NCBI RefSeq assembly: GCF_000711885.1
Contig: NZ_JONK01000001.1
Location: 248,001-312,000 of the forward strand
Source of the DNA: Chromobacterium haemolyticum DSM 19808
GTDB taxonomy: Bacteria > Pseudomonadota > Gammaproteobacteria > Burkholderiales > Chromobacteriaceae
Length of the DNA stretch: 64,000 nucleotides
Direction: 5' to 3'
This document shows, piece by piece, positions 33,922 through 43,853 of the stretch; the stretch's first letter is position 1; each line of letters begins with the position of its first letter. The notes beneath the pieces were generated by a model, which saw only the letters and a list, made by a program, of their open reading frames with translations, ran no database searches and had not been told where the DNA came from. The position numbers were made by a program, and so were the translations under genes.

Positions 33922-36074
33922 CGCGCGGCTTGCTGGCGAATAGCCAGCAAGGCCTGATTGCGCAAGGTTTTCAGCAGGCTGAGTTGCTCCGGCGCGATGG
34001 CCAACGATCCCGCTTGGCGGCGGTCGCCGTAGAGTATGCCCAGCTTGCGTTTGTCCAAGGACAGCGGCAGCAAGACGAAGGTGTGGGCCACGCTCATTTG
34101 GCGATACCAGGCCGGGATGTGCTGGGCGATGGCCGGCGCGTCGATGTCGTCTATCAGCATGTCGGCGTTGCGCTCCAGCGCCTTGCGGAACAGGCTGTCG
34201 CCGCTATCGATGTCGGCCCGTAGCGCCGGCAGCAGCAATTCCACCTTTTCGCCGAAACCGAAGCGGGCTTGCAGCGGCAGGTCGGTCCCGCTGCGCGCGC
34301 AGATCAGCGCGTGGTCGAAGCCCAGGCCGCGGTACATGGTTTCCAGAATGATGCGCAGCAGGTCATTGAGTTTGTAATCGCCCAGCAGGGTGTTGGTGAT
34401 GTCCTGAACGCCAGCGGACAGCACGGCGATCCGGCCGGCGGAGCCGGCGGTGGCTTGCAGCCGGGTGGGGTCCGGCGCCGTTGGCGGAGGCGCGCTGGCG
34501 GCGGGCGGCGGCGCGCTCTTGTTGAGTCTGGCCTGGCGCAAGGCCTGTGAACGCGGCCCTTGGCCGGCCTCCGGCCCCAGCTCCACCAGATAGGCGGATA
34601 GCAGGGTCTGCGCCTGCGCCAGCTGCTGCTCCAGGGGCGCCCACTCCAGCGCCAGCGCCCGGCTGTAGCGTTGCAGCAGCTTGCGGCTGGCCTCGGCTTG
34701 ATCAATGCCGCTCTGAGTCAGCTGGCAAACCAGTTCGCGGCACAGCGAACTTAAGGCCTTCATCCGCATCTCGCTGGTTTGCGGCTGACGCACCGCGCCG
34801 GCCGGCATCGGCTCCATGCCGGTCAGAATCCGTTCCGGGAAGCGCCACAGCGCGGCGGTGGCGGCGCCCAGGTCGGCGTAATGGGCGCCCAGCGTCTGGT
34901 GCGCGGCTTGGTCGACGCCGGCGCCGGCGTCGATCAGCATTTGGATTTGCCGGTATTCGTCACGGAAATAATTGACGCACAGCAGTTCGCCCAAGTTTTG
35001 CAGCATGCCGCAAATCAAGGCCTCTTCCGCCTCGCGCACGCCGCAGGCCGACGCCAGCGAGCGCGCCAGCAGGCCGGTGAACAGGGTTTTGATCGCCACG
35101 TCGCGGATCTCGTCGGCATGGGCGCGGTTGTGCAGGTGTTCGAACAGCAGCAGGCTGAGCGCCAGATTGCGTATGGTGTCGAAGCCGAGGATCACGATGG
35201 CGCGGGAAATGGTGCTGACCGCGCCGCCGTACTGGCTGAAATTGGCGGAATTCACCACCTTCAGCAGTTTATTGGTCAGCGATACATCCTTGAGGATGGC
35301 ACTGGACAGCGCTTGCAGCCGCTCGCTGTCGGCGTTGTTGCTCTTGTTGATGGCGGCGATCGCCTGCGACAGCGCCGGGAAGTCCGGCGAGTGGCGCATG
35401 CGTTGCAGCAGGTGGTCCAGCGCGGCGCGGCCGCCTTCCTGGCGATTAAAGCGCTGATGGCGGGCCAGCCAGTCTTGCAGGCCGGCCAGCGCGCGGCGGC
35501 AGGCGCCGGCGTCGGCCGCCGGGTCGCGCAGCGCGGCCAGCCATTGCTCCAATTCCGGGTCGCACTCTCGTTCCGGCGCGCCGGCGCTGATTAGCCAGCG
35601 CAGTAATTGCTCGGCCTGCAGCAGTTCCTGACGCAAGCGTTCCGGGCTCAACGTCTGGCAAGCGTGCTCGCCTAGCAGCGCGACGCGTTGATGGATGTCG
35701 GCCAACACCGTTTCGGGGTAGAGCCGCCCCAGGCATTTCCCGCTGGCGTGCAGGTGGATCAGCGGTTCCAGGATGTCGCACGCCAGGCCGATGCGTTCGG
35801 CCAGCGGCAGCGCCTGCAGCGTTTTCAGGCGCAAGGGCTGTAGCGTGTCCTGTCGGTAGACGGCGTAGTGTTTGCCGTCGAGGCGGACTTGTCCCTGCCA
35901 GGCTTGCAGCAAGGGGTGGCGGAAGGCCGGGCGCGGCGGCGTGTCGGGCAACTCCGACTTGGACTCCATCAACGCCAGCGCCTCGCCGTCGTGGTTGGCC
36001 AGTAGCACCGACAAGCCATCCGGGCAGTTCAGCGTGGCGACGATTTGGTATTCCGGCTCTGCGGCGGCGCTCAT
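33918..36074 (-). CDS. Pseudokinase-like/HDOD/GAF signalling protein
   Basis: A 718-residue multidomain cytoplasmic protein. Residues ~10-200 look like a decayed protein-kinase fold: LHASGKCLGRLYPETVLADI stands where a kinase has its HRDLKPEN loop, and the catalytic aspartate is missing. Residues ~230-430 are an HDOD domain (ALSSAILKDVSLTNKLLKVVNSANF). A proline/alanine linker then leads to a C-terminal GAF-like domain (from about 565). HDOD proteins act in cyclic-di-GMP, motility and stress signalling. The ATG at 36074 with GGAGA upstream is chosen over 36086. Confidence 0.85.
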   Translation of the reverse strand: MSAAAEPEYQIVATLNCPDGLSVLLANHDGEALALMESKSELPDTPPRPAFRHPLLQAWQGQVRLDGKHYAVYRQDTLQPLRLKTLQALPLAERIGLACDILEPLIHLHASGKCLGRLYPETVLADIHQRVALLGEHACQTLSPERLRQELLQAEQLLRWLISAGAPERECDPELEQWLAALRDPAADAGACRRALAGLQDWLARHQRFNRQEGGRAALDHLLQRMRHSPDFPALSQAIAAINKSNNADSERLQALSSAILKDVSLTNKLLKVVNSANFSQYGGAVSTISRAIVILGFDTIRNLALSLLLFEHLHNRAHADEIRDVAIKTLFTGLLARSLASACGVREAEEALICGMLQNLGELLCVNYFRDEYRQIQMLIDAGAGVDQAAHQTLGAHYADLGAATAALWRFPERILTGMEPMPAGAVRQPQTSEMRMKALSSLCRELVCQLTQSGIDQAEASRKLLQRYSRALALEWAPLEQQLAQAQTLLSAYLVELGPEAGQGPRSQALRQARLNKSAPPPAASAPPPTAPDPTRLQATAGSAGRIAVLSAGVQDITNTLLGDYKLNDLLRIILETMYRGLGFDHALICARSGTDLPLQARFGFGEKVELLLPALRADIDSGDSLFRKALERNADMLIDDIDAPAIAQHIPAWYRQMSVAHTFVLLPLSLDKRKLGILYGDRRQAGSLAIAPEQLSLLKTLRNQALLAIRQQAAR

Positions 36075-36282
36075 CGCTGTCTCCATGCGGCTTGCGTGTT
36101 TGTACTAATGTAGACAGTTATTGGGGCGCGAGCCGAAGATTCCACTGCGTTTGCTTGGGCATTCTTATTGCCCTTTGGACTAATTGTTGATTTGCTAAGA
36201 GCATATTGATATATCCAATCGGTTTTGATGCGCCGATGGGCTTTCGGTAGATTTGAACGCATCTACAGGATGGGCAGGAAGC

Positions 36283-37209
36283 ATGGACATCGGTCATCAG
36301 AGGCTGACTCACCTCAAGCAGTTGGAAGCGGAGTCGATTCACATCATTCGCGAAGTGGCCGCGGAATTCGAAAACCCGGTGATGCTGTATTCGATAGGCA
36401 AGGATTCGGCGGTGATGCTGCATCTGGCGAAGAAGGCTTTTGCGCCGGGCAAGCCGCCGTTCCCCTTGATGCACGTGGACACCACCTGGAAGTTCAAGGA
36501 AATGATCGCGCTGCGCGACAAGCAGGCGCGCGAGTACGGCTGGGACTTGATCGTCCACGTCAACCAGGATGGCGTGGACGCCGGCATCAACCCGTTCACC
36601 GCGGGCAGCGCCAAGCACACCGACGTGATGAAGACCGAGGGCCTGAAGCAGGCCTTGAACAAATACGGCTTCGACGCGGCTTTCGGCGGCGCGCGCCGCG
36701 ACGAGGAAAAGAGCCGCGCTAAAGAGCGGGTCTACTCCTTCCGCGACCGCAATCACCGCTGGGACCCGAAGAACCAGCGTCCGGAGCTTTGGAACATCTA
36801 CAACAGCAAGATAGACAAGGGCGAGAGCATACGGGTGTTTCCGCTGTCCAACTGGACCGAGCTGGACATCTGGCAATACATCTTCCTGGAAAATATCGAG
36901 ATCGTGCCGCTGTACTTCGCCGCCGAACGGCCGGTGATCGAGCGCGACGGCACGCTGATCATGATAGACGATGAGCGGATACTGGAATATCTGAGCCCGG
37001 AAGAGAAGGCCGGCATCGAAACCAGACAGGTTCGCTTCCGCACCCTGGGCTGTTATCCGCTGACCGGCGCGGTGGAGTCCCAGGCGGCCACGTTGCCCGA
37101 CATCATCCAGGAGATGCTGCTGACCCGCACCTCCGAACGCCAGGGCCGGGTGATAGACCACGACAGCGCCGGCTCGATGGAAAAGAAAAAGATGGAAGGA
37201 TATTTCTGA
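36283..37209 (+). CDS. cysD: Sulfate adenylyltransferase subunit 2
   Basis: A 308-residue ATP-sulfurylase small subunit that, with CysN, makes adenosine 5'-phosphosulfate from sulfate. The N-type ATP pyrophosphatase P-loop is [15 protein letters not shown] (about 44-58). Further family blocks are [17 protein letters not shown] and [11 protein letters not shown]. The start at 36283 has AGGAA upstream; the ORF from 36253 adds ten unconserved residues. Its stop overlaps the cysN start (TGATG), so the subunits are translationally coupled. Confidence 0.95.
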   Translation: MDIGHQRLTHLKQLEAESIHIIREVAAEFENPVMLYSIGKDSAVMLHLAKKAFAPGKPPFPLMHVDTTWKFKEMIALRDKQAREYGWDLIVHVNQDGVDAGINPFTAGSAKHTDVMKTEGLKQALNKYGFDAAFGGARRDEEKSRAKERVYSFRDRNHRWDPKNQRPELWNIYNSKIDKGESIRVFPLSNWTELDIWQYIFLENIEIVPLYFAAERPVIERDGTLIMIDDERILEYLSPEEKAGIETRQVRFRTLGCYPLTGAVESQAATLPDIIQEMLLTRTSERQGRVIDHDSAGSMEKKKMEGYF

Positions 37210-38645
37210 TGACCCACCAATCCGATCTGATCGCCGGCGATATTCTGGAATACCTGCGCCAGCACGAAAACAAGGACCTGCTGCGCTTCATCACCTGCGG
37301 TAATGTCGACGACGGCAAATCGACCCTGATCGGCCGGCTGCTGCATGATTCCAAACTGATTTTCGAGGATCAACTGGCGGCGATAGAGCGAGACTCCAAG
37401 AAGTACAACACCACCGACCAGGAGATAGACCTGGCCTTGCTGGTGGATGGCTTGCAAGCGGAGCGGGAGCAGGGCATTACCATCGACGTGGCTTATCGCT
37501 ATTTCAGCACCGACAAGCGCAAATTCATCATTGCCGACTGCCCGGGCCACGAGCAGTACACCCGCAATATGGCCACCGGCGCGTCCACCAGCAATCTGGC
37601 CATCATCTTGATCGACGCCAGGCGCGGGGTGCAGACTCAGACCCGCCGCCACAGCTTCATCGTCAGCCTGTTGGGCATTCGTCATGTGATTGTGGCGGTG
37701 AACAAGATGGACCTGGTGGATTACGACCCGGCGGTGTTCGAGCGTATTCGCGACGAGTACCTGGCCTTCGCCGAGGGCCTGGAGATCCCGGACATCCGCT
37801 TCGTGCCGATTTCCGCGCTGCGCGGCGACAATGTGGTTGGCCGTGGAGAGGGCGCCCCCTGGTATCAGGGGCCGACGCTCATGCAGCTGCTGGAAACGGT
37901 GGAAGTGAGCAGCGACGTGGCGCTGGAAGCCTTTCGCCTGCCGGTGCAGTACGTGAACCGTCCCAATCTGGACTTCCGCGGCTTCTGCGGCACGATCGCC
38001 GCCGGCGAAATCCGTCCCGGCGACGAAGTCGTGGCGCTGCCTTCCGGCCGCCGCAGCAAGGTCAAGGCGCTGGTGGCCTATGAAGGCGAACTGGCCGCGG
38101 CCGGCGCCGGCGAGGCGATCACGCTGACGCTTGAGGACGAGATCGATGTGTCGCGCGGCGACATGATCGTGCGCGCAGATCAAGCGCCTCCGGCGGTGAC
38201 CGGAAGCCTGGACGCTCATCTGGTGTGGATGCAGGATGCGCCGCTGCGCGCCGGAAAGGAGTACGGCTTCAAGCTGGCCGGCAAGTTTGTCACGGGCCGT
38301 GTGGAGGCCATCCTGCACCAGGTGGACGTCAACACCCTGGAGAGGAAGCCTGCGGAGGCGTTGCATCTGAACGAGATTGCGCTATGCCGCATCAGCTTGA
38401 ACGCGCCGGCGGTGATAGACGCCTACGCCGCCTGTCGCGGCACCGGCAGCTTCATCGTGATAGACCGGTTGAGCAACGCCACCGCCGGCGCCGGCATGAT
38501 TGCGGAGGCCAGGACAGAGCAGGTTGCCGCGCCGCAGGACGAATTGCAGCGGCTGCGCGCCTTTGAGCTGGAGTTGAACGCGCTGGTGCGCAAATACTTC
38601 CCGCACTGGGAGGCCAAGGACATCGGCCAGCTGTTCCCGCGCTGA
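37209..38645 (+). CDS. cysN: Sulfate adenylyltransferase subunit 1 (GTPase)
   Basis: A 478-residue elongation-factor-like GTPase that drives APS synthesis. G1 is [10 protein letters not shown]3 is DCPGHEQY, G4 is NKMDLV, and the effector threonine region is [13 protein letters not shown]. It is the stand-alone form: no CysC (APS kinase) domain is fused at the C-terminus and none follows. The rest of assimilatory sulfate reduction (cysH, cysIJ) is outside the window. A reverse-oriented repeat element follows 36 bases after the stop. Confidence 0.95.
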   Translation: MTHQSDLIAGDILEYLRQHENKDLLRFITCGNVDDGKSTLIGRLLHDSKLIFEDQLAAIERDSKKYNTTDQEIDLALLVDGLQAEREQGITIDVAYRYFSTDKRKFIIADCPGHEQYTRNMATGASTSNLAIILIDARRGVQTQTRRHSFIVSLLGIRHVIVAVNKMDLVDYDPAVFERIRDEYLAFAEGLEIPDIRFVPISALRGDNVVGRGEGAPWYQGPTLMQLLETVEVSSDVALEAFRLPVQYVNRPNLDFRGFCGTIAAGEIRPGDEVVALPSGRRSKVKALVAYEGELAAAGAGEAITLTLEDEIDVSRGDMIVRADQAPPAVTGSLDAHLVWMQDAPLRAGKEYGFKLAGKFVTGRVEAILHQVDVNTLERKPAEALHLNEIALCRISLNAPAVIDAYAACRGTGSFIVIDRLSNATAGAGMIAEARTEQVAAPQDELQRLRAFELELNALVRKYFPHWEAKDIGQLFPR

Positions 38646-38681
38646 GCGGGCGTTGCGGGTTGTCGATGGCCCGCCGTCCTG

Positions 38682-38831
38682 GTTAGAGACTGTTGAACGT
38701 TTCGCGGGCAAGAGCGAGGCAAGGCGAAAGCGGCTGAGAAAGCGGAATGTGGGCGTGGTGCATGAGCATTTCGAGGCCGTTCTCGCCGTGCAACGCCTCA
38801 CGAAGCGAGTAGATCGTAAACAGGTACTTAT
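38682..38831. repeat. Dispersed type-A repeat element, copy G (inverted)
   Basis: The core reads in reverse: CGGCTGAGAAAGCGGAATG and GTGCATGAGCATTTCGA. It begins GGTTAGAGACTGTTGAACG and ends AGATCGTAAACAGG then TACTTA. It is about 150 bp, downstream of cysN. Confidence 0.8.
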
Positions 38832-39094
38832 GGCGGGCTGTCCGTTTTTCGACCTGTTGTTGCAGGAATCGGCCACGCCGGTTTACAGCCGGCGGCGGTC
38901 TGCCTACAATCCGGCAGCTTCAATTGGCGCGTTGTATCCGCTGTGGTTTTCGCAGCGGCGTGGTTCTGTTTCGTCCCGTCTGCTTAGGCAGCCGCGGTCC
39001 ACTCGGTTTCCCCCTCCGTCTTTCGCTTGAAGCGCCGGCAACGCCGCCCGCGGCGCTGTCGCATCGACTGTAATCCACATAGAAAAGATAAAAC
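38832..39094. other. Gene-free stretch upstream of the BMP-family gene
   Basis: About 260 bases with no plausible ORF, no recognised riboswitch and no clear terminator. CGCCGGCAACGCCGCCCGCG-like GC-rich text precedes an AT-rich ATAGAAAAGATAAAAC just before the ATG. It probably holds the promoter and a long leader, but nothing specific could be identified. Confidence 0.4.
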
Positions 39095-40099
39095 ATGACG
39101 TTTGCGCTGAAACACATCGCAGGCGCAACCGCTGCCATCTTGCTGGCAGGCCCGGTTGCAGCCAAGGATTTCACTGTCGCCGTGATCTACGATCAGGCCG
39201 GCAAGTTCGACAAGAGCTTCAATGAAGCGGCATTCAACGGCGCCGAACGTTTCAAGAAAGAATTCCACATCAACTACCGCGAAGGCCAGGTCAGCAACGA
39301 TGCTCAGAAAGAGCAGATGCTGCGCAATATGGCGCGCAAGGGCGCTGATCTGGTGGTGGCGGTGGGCTTCGCCTACACCCAATCCATCGAGACCGTGGCC
39401 AAGGAATTCCCCAAGGTGAAGTTCACCCTGGTGGATTCGGTGGCCAAGGGCCCGAATGTGCAGAGCATCGCCTTCAAGGAGCAGGAAGGCTCCTTCCTGG
39501 TGGGCATGGCCGCCGCGCTCAAATCCAAGAGCGGCAAGGTGGGCTATCTGGGCGGCATGGATGTGCCGCTGATCCGCGCCTTCGGCTGCGGCTACGCCCA
39601 GGGAGCCAAGTACGCCAATCCCAAGGCGGTGGTGATGCAGAACATGATCGGCACCACCCATGCCGCCTTCAACGACCCGGCGCGCGGCGGCGAACTGGCC
39701 AAGAGCCAATTCGATCGCGGTGTGGACGTGGTGTTCGCCGCGGCGGCGCTGTCCAATATGGGCGTGATCCAGGCGGCCAAGGGCGCCAAGAAGTTCTACA
39801 TCGGCGTGGACAGCAACCAGAACTATCTGCAGCCGGGCGTGGTGCTGACCTCCATGGTCAAGCGCGTGGACAATGCGGTGTACGAAACCATGCGCGACGC
39901 CAAGAACGGCGCGTGGAAGCCGGACGTCAAGCTGATGGGCTTGAAGGAAAACGGTGTGGACTGGGCGCTGGACCAGCACAACCGTTCGCTGATCACGCCT
40001 GAGATGGAGAAGAAGATTCTGCAGGCGCGCAAGGACATCGTCAGCGGCAAGATCAAGGTGGTGGATTACCGCGCCGCCAATCGCTGCCCGGTGAACTGA
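39095..40099 (+). CDS. BMP-family (basic membrane lipoprotein/nucleoside-binding) periplasmic binding protein
   Basis: A 334-residue ABC-type substrate-binding protein. Signal peptide 1-23 ends LLAGPVAA-K, and there is no lipobox cysteine, so it is soluble and periplasmic. DFTVAVIYDQAGKFDKSFNEAAFNGA is the Med/BMP start that contacts purine nucleosides, and YIGVDSNQNYL is a second ligand loop. Permease and ATPase genes are not adjacent on either side. There is no clear Shine-Dalgarno sequence before the ATG. It ends in a perfect terminator. Confidence 0.9.
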   Translation: MTFALKHIAGATAAILLAGPVAAKDFTVAVIYDQAGKFDKSFNEAAFNGAERFKKEFHINYREGQVSNDAQKEQMLRNMARKGADLVVAVGFAYTQSIETVAKEFPKVKFTLVDSVAKGPNVQSIAFKEQEGSFLVGMAAALKSKSGKVGYLGGMDVPLIRAFGCGYAQGAKYANPKAVVMQNMIGTTHAAFNDPARGGELAKSQFDRGVDVVFAAAALSNMGVIQAAKGAKKFYIGVDSNQNYLQPGVVLTSMVKRVDNAVYETMRDAKNGAWKPDVKLMGLKENGVDWALDQHNRSLITPEMEKKILQARKDIVSGKIKVVDYRAANRCPVN

Positions 40100-40136
40100 T
40101 CCGTCGGGATCGCGCCGGGCTTGGCGCGGCGACGTG

Positions 40137-40172
40137 AAAACGGGCAAGACCATTTGGTCTTGCCCGTTTTTC
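40137..40172 (+). terminator. Intrinsic terminator of the BMP-family gene
   Basis: AAAACGGGCAAGACC (40137-40151) pairs with GGTCTTGCCCGTTTT (40156-40170), with further T. Confidence 0.92.
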
Positions 40173-40193
40173 TTTGTGGATCGTGAATAGGCA

Positions 40194-40541
40194 CGTAAGA
40201 ACCTGTTCATGATTTTCCCAGTGCGTTGAGGCTTTGTTGGCTAAATAGGAAATCACGTATCCGATGCGCCCCAGGTCCCTTCAAGCCTGCTGACGGGACC
40301 CGGCGGGAAGCCGTAGGCCAGGCTTGCAGGGCGGCCTTTAGGGGACTACGTGCGAATCTTTGATTCGCTCAGTGACAGGGAGATTTGGCCGCGCAAATCT
40401 CCCTTTCCGTTTTATTCCCTCGCGACGCTGCGCTTGCCTCGCTCGGTCACGGCGGAACCGGCCCTAAATCATTATCCGCGTAGCGGACTCAATGTTTTGA
40501 GGCAATGGTCCCACTCGGAAAGATCGTAGACCGTCCCTCAG
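40194..40541. repeat. Large variant of the dispersed element, copy H, with a structured interior
   Basis: Left end GTAAGAACCTGTTCATGAT (from 40196), right end AGATCGTAGACCGTCCCTCAG (given in parts: AGATCGTAGACC, GTCCCTCAG). It is about 348 bp, twice the usual size, and lacks the usual core. A separate right-end remnant (GGATCGTGAATAGGCACG) abuts it at 40178. The right CTCAG contains the TGA stop of the DHB dehydrogenase gene. The interior holds a strong folded segment annotated separately. Confidence 0.55.
40254..40412 (+). ncRNA. Candidate structured RNA (long hairpin, small hairpin, terminator-like hairpin)
   Basis: Three consecutive structures are seen. CACGTA (40254) pairs with TACGTG (40347-40352) and encloses a 13-bp stem with one mismatch (40277-40289 with 40319-40331). 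Next is GCGAATC-TTT-GATTCGC at 40352-40368. Last is GGGAGATTT (40378-40386) with AAATCTCCC (40395-40403), followed by TTTCCGTTTT. The arrangement on the plus strand resembles a small RNA ending in an intrinsic terminator. No known RNA family was recognised, and strand and function are inferred. Confidence 0.4.
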
Positions 40542-41332
40542 ATCCCCAGCGTCGCGCCGCCGTCCACATACAGATTATGCAGCGTGATGTGGCGCGCCTG
40601 ATCCGACAGCAGGAACAGCGCGGCATTGGCCACATCCTGCGGCGTGGCGATGCGGCGCAGCGGGATGCCGGTACGGTACTGCTCCAGCGAGCCTTGCAGG
40701 ATGGCCGGCGGGATGGCGTCGTCGCTCCACAGCTGGCGCTGCATCGCGGTGTCGGTGGAGCCGGGCGACACGATGTTGCAGCGCACGCCGAACTCGGCCA
40801 GCTCCAGGCCCAGGCACTTGCTGAACTGGGTGGTGGCGGCCTTGGACGCGGCGTAGGCCGCCATCTGGGTGCGCGGCACTTCGGCGGCGTTGGAGCCGAC
40901 GGTGACGATGCCGCCCTGGCGGCGCGCCTGCATGCGCCGCGCCACCGCGCGGCTGAGGAAGAACACGCCGTGGGTGTTGACGGCGAAGCTCTGCAGCCAG
41001 TCCTCGTCGCTGAGTTGCTCCACCGTGCCCAGGCGCAGCACGCCGGCGACATTGGCCAGCATGTCGATGGCGCCGATCTCGTCCTCGATGCGCGCCACCG
41101 CCTGTTCCACCGCCGCGCCGTCGCGGATGTCCAGCGGCAGCGGAATGATGCGGCCGTCGGCGTGAGCCGGCGCGTGCAGCGCCAGCTGCTGCAGGCCGTC
41201 AGCGCGCAGGTCCAGGGCCGCCACGCGGCAGCCCTGGTCCGCCAGCGAGCGCGCCAGCGCCGCGCCTATGCCCTGGGCCGCGCCGCTGACCACGGCCAGC
41301 CGGCCGTGGAATTCCGGATAGCTGGCGCTCAT
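40538..41332 (-). CDS. entA: 2,3-dihydro-2,3-dihydroxybenzoate dehydrogenase
   Basis: A 264-residue short-chain dehydrogenase that makes 2,3-dihydroxybenzoate. The Rossmann motif is [14 protein letters not shown], and the catalytic Ser-Tyr-Lys set lies in [24 protein letters not shown]. It is the last gene of a four-gene operon and overlaps entB by ATGA. The start at 41332 fixes the coupling; the ORF to 41437 is rejected. The TGA stop lies in the terminal CTCAG of a repeat element. The homologous C. violaceum operon is, as I recall, named cbaCEBA. Confidence 0.93.
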   Translation of the reverse strand: MSASYPEFHGRLAVVSGAAQGIGAALARSLADQGCRVAALDLRADGLQQLALHAPAHADGRIIPLPLDIRDGAAVEQAVARIEDEIGAIDMLANVAGVLRLGTVEQLSDEDWLQSFAVNTHGVFFLSRAVARRMQARRQGGIVTVGSNAAEVPRTQMAAYAASKAATTQFSKCLGLELAEFGVRCNIVSPGSTDTAMQRQLWSDDAIPPAILQGSLEQYRTGIPLRRIATPQDVANAALFLLSDQARHITLHNLYVDGGATLGI

Positions 41333-42210
41333 GCGGCCACCCTGTCCAGCTGGCGCGCCAGCAGTGCCTGCCAGGCGTTGACGCTGGGTTGTTGCGCCAG
41401 CTCGATGAAGTCGATTTCCGCGCCCAGCGCGCGCCACTGTTCCAGCAAACTCATCAGGCGGATGGAGTCCAGACCCCAGTCCAGCAGATTGTCGTCCAGG
41501 CCGATGTCGCTGGCCGGCTGTTGCAACAGCTCGGCGATGGCGACGCGCAGCGCTTCAGCGCTGGGCGCGGCGCTGGCCGGAGCGGCCAGTTGATTCAGCA
41601 GGCGCTGGCTATCCAGGGTCACGCCGCAGCGCTGGGCGACGTATTCCAGCGCCATCGCGTGGCGTTCGGCGGAGAAGTCGGCCAGGCCATCGGCGACGAA
41701 GAAGGGCTGGATGTCGTACATGAAGGCGTCCAGCGCGGTGCTCATGCAGCCGATGTGGGCGTAGATGCCGCATATGATCAGCTGATCGCGTCCTTGTTGG
41801 CGCAGCAGGTTGAGGAAGGGCGAGCGCTGGAAGGCGCTGTAGCGCCACTTGGTCAGCACGGTGTCGTCGGCGGCCGGGCTCAGGCTGGCCACGATGGGGT
41901 GGCGTTCCGGGCGCGCCGGCAGGCCGGGGCCCCACATATCGTTGAGCAGGCCGCGGTCGCTGTCGGCCTGTTCCGCCGGCTGGGCGGTGTAGAACACGGG
42001 GATGTTGAGCTCGCGGCAGCGCGCGCGGATGGCGGCGATATTGCGCAGCGCGGTGGCCACAGGCTCGGCGTCTCGATCATAGAAATCCAGGAAGTATTCC
42101 TGCATGTCGTGGATCAGCAGCGCGGCGCGCTGCGGCGCCACCGTCCAGTTGACGCGGTTTTCCGGCAGTTGGGACGGGATGGCGTAGGGGGCGATGCGGG
42201 GAATGCTCAT
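41329..42210 (-). CDS. entB: Isochorismatase with aryl-carrier-protein domain
   Basis: A 293-residue bifunctional protein. Residues 1-210 are isochorismatase ([14 protein letters not shown] with the catalytic aspartate; [22 protein letters not shown]). Residues ~215-293 are an aryl carrier domain whose phosphopantetheine serine is S249 in WGLDSIRLM. It converts isochorismate to dihydro-DHB and then carries DHB for a peptide synthetase. It overlaps both neighbours by ATGA. No peptide synthetase is in the window. Confidence 0.94.
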   Translation of the reverse strand: MSIPRIAPYAIPSQLPENRVNWTVAPQRAALLIHDMQEYFLDFYDRDAEPVATALRNIAAIRARCRELNIPVFYTAQPAEQADSDRGLLNDMWGPGLPARPERHPIVASLSPAADDTVLTKWRYSAFQRSPFLNLLRQQGRDQLIICGIYAHIGCMSTALDAFMYDIQPFFVADGLADFSAERHAMALEYVAQRCGVTLDSQRLLNQLAAPASAAPSAEALRVAIAELLQQPASDIGLDDNLLDWGLDSIRLMSLLEQWRALGAEIDFIELAQQPSVNAWQALLARQLDRVAA

Positions 42211-43853
42211 GCTTGTGACCTTTGGGTGGGCTGTGCGGCCAGTTTCTGTTCCAACATCTGGCGCAGGGTTTTCTTGCTGACTTTGCCGACGCTGGTTTGC
42301 GGCAGGGTGTCGACCAGTTCCAGCCGGTCCGGAATCTTGTAGGCGGCGAGGCCGCGCTCGCGCAGGAAAGCCGCCACTTGGGGCAGGCGGATCGCCTGTT
42401 GCTCGCGCGGGATGATGAAGGCGCAGGAACGCTCGCCCAGATAGGGGTCGCTCATCGCCACGATGGCGACGTCGCGCACCAGCGGGTGGGCCAATAGGTG
42501 GTTTTCCACTTCCTCGGCCGATATCTTTTCGCCGCCGCGGTTGATCTGATCCTTGGCGCGGCCTTCCACCGTCAGATAGCCGTCGGCGTTCATGCTCACC
42601 AGGTCGCCGGTGCGGTAGAAACCGTCTGCGGTGAAAGCGCGCTGATTGTGGTCTGCTGCGCGCCAGTAGCCGCGGATGGTATAGGGGCCGCGCGTCAGCA
42701 GATGGCCGACTTCGCCCGGCGCCACCGGCTGGTCCTCGTCATCGACGATGCGCACTTCGTCGTCTGCGCTGATTGGCCTGCCCTGGGTGTGTAGCACCCG
42801 TTCCGGGCCGTCGTCGAGCCGGGTGTAGTTGACCAGGCCTTCCGCCATGCCGAACACCTGCTGCAGTTTGCAGCCCAGCGCGGGCTCGACGCGGGCGGCG
42901 AGCTCGGGGCCGAACTTGGCGCCGCCCACCTGCAGCAGGCGCAGGCTGGCCAGCTTGCCGGGCTGCTTGGCGGCGGCGTCCAGCCACAGCGGCACCAGTG
43001 GAGGCACCAACGCGGCGATAGTGACGGACTCGGCCTCAATCAGCTCGAAGGATTCGTCGACGCTGGGGCCGGAGGCCAGTACCACGGTGCCCCCGGCGTG
43101 GAACACGCCGAAGCTGCCGGGCGAACTCATCGGGAAGTTGTGGCCGGCCGGCAGCACGCACAGATAGATGCTGTCTCGGCTCAGGCCGCAGATTTCGGCG
43201 CTGGCGGCGAAGCTGTACAGATAGTCGTCATGAGTGCGCGGAATCAACTTGGGCACGCCGGTGCTGCCGCCGGAAAGCTGGAAGAAGGCCAGGCCGCTGG
43301 CATCCGGCTCCGCGGGCAGCGGCTGGTCCATCAGATAGAGGCTGTTGAGCGGGGTGTAGTCGCCGGCGTCGCCGGCCACGATCACGTGTTGCAGCGAGGG
43401 CGCCAGCGGCAGCAGCTCGGCCGCCAGAGTGCGGTAGTCGAAGCCGCCGTGCTGGTCGGCGCAAATGTAGACCGCGGCGTCGGTGTGCTGGCAGAAGTAA
43501 GATACTTCGGCGCGGCGATGCGCCGGCAGCGCGAACACCGGCAGCATGCCGAGACGGAACAGCGCGAAAGCGACGATGAAGAACTCGGCGCAGTTAGGCA
43601 GCTGCACCACGGCGCGCTGGCCGGGGCGCAGGCCGCGGGCGTACAGGCCGGCGGCCAGGCGTTCGGCGTAGAGCTTGAGTTCGCGGTAGTTCAGCCGCTG
43701 CTTGCCGGCCACCAGGGCCAGTTTTTCCGGCTGTTGCTCGGCCTGGGCCGCCAGCATGGAAAACAGGGTCTGGCCCTGCCAATAGCCGGCCTCGCGGTAG
43801 CGGCGGGCAAAGTCTTCCGGCCAAGGGGTCCAGTCCAGTTGTTGCTCGCTCAT
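42207..43853 (-). CDS. entE: 2,3-dihydroxybenzoate-AMP ligase
   Basis: A 548-residue adenylating enzyme that activates 2,3-DHB and loads it on the EntB carrier domain. Adenylation motifs are [21 protein letters not shown] (A3), [14 protein letters not shown] (A5), [21 protein letters not shown] (A7/A8), and the C-terminal lysine in [11 protein letters not shown] (A10). The aromatic-acid binding signature of DhbE-like enzymes fits. It overlaps entC and entB by ATGA on both sides. Confidence 0.95.
   Translation of the reverse strand: MSEQQLDWTPWPEDFARRYREAGYWQGQTLFSMLAAQAEQQPEKLALVAGKQRLNYRELKLYAERLAAGLYARGLRPGQRAVVQLPNCAEFFIVAFALFRLGMLPVFALPAHRRAEVSYFCQHTDAAVYICADQHGGFDYRTLAAELLPLAPSLQHVIVAGDAGDYTPLNSLYLMDQPLPAEPDASGLAFFQLSGGSTGVPKLIPRTHDDYLYSFAASAEICGLSRDSIYLCVLPAGHNFPMSSPGSFGVFHAGGTVVLASGPSVDESFELIEAESVTIAALVPPLVPLWLDAAAKQPGKLASLRLLQVGGAKFGPELAARVEPALGCKLQQVFGMAEGLVNYTRLDDGPERVLHTQGRPISADDEVRIVDDEDQPVAPGEVGHLLTRGPYTIRGYWRAADHNQRAFTADGFYRTGDLVSMNADGYLTVEGRAKDQINRGGEKISAEEVENHLLAHPLVRDVAIVAMSDPYLGERSCAFIIPREQQAIRLPQVAAFLRERGLAAYKIPDRLELVDTLPQTSVGKVSKKTLRQMLEQKLAAQPTQRSQA

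Noticed and set aside
40230-40247. GGCTTTGTTGGCTAAATA, similar to the end of IS903-type (IS5 family) elements
   Set aside because: No partner end and no transposase fragment lie nearby; the match is short and imperfect.
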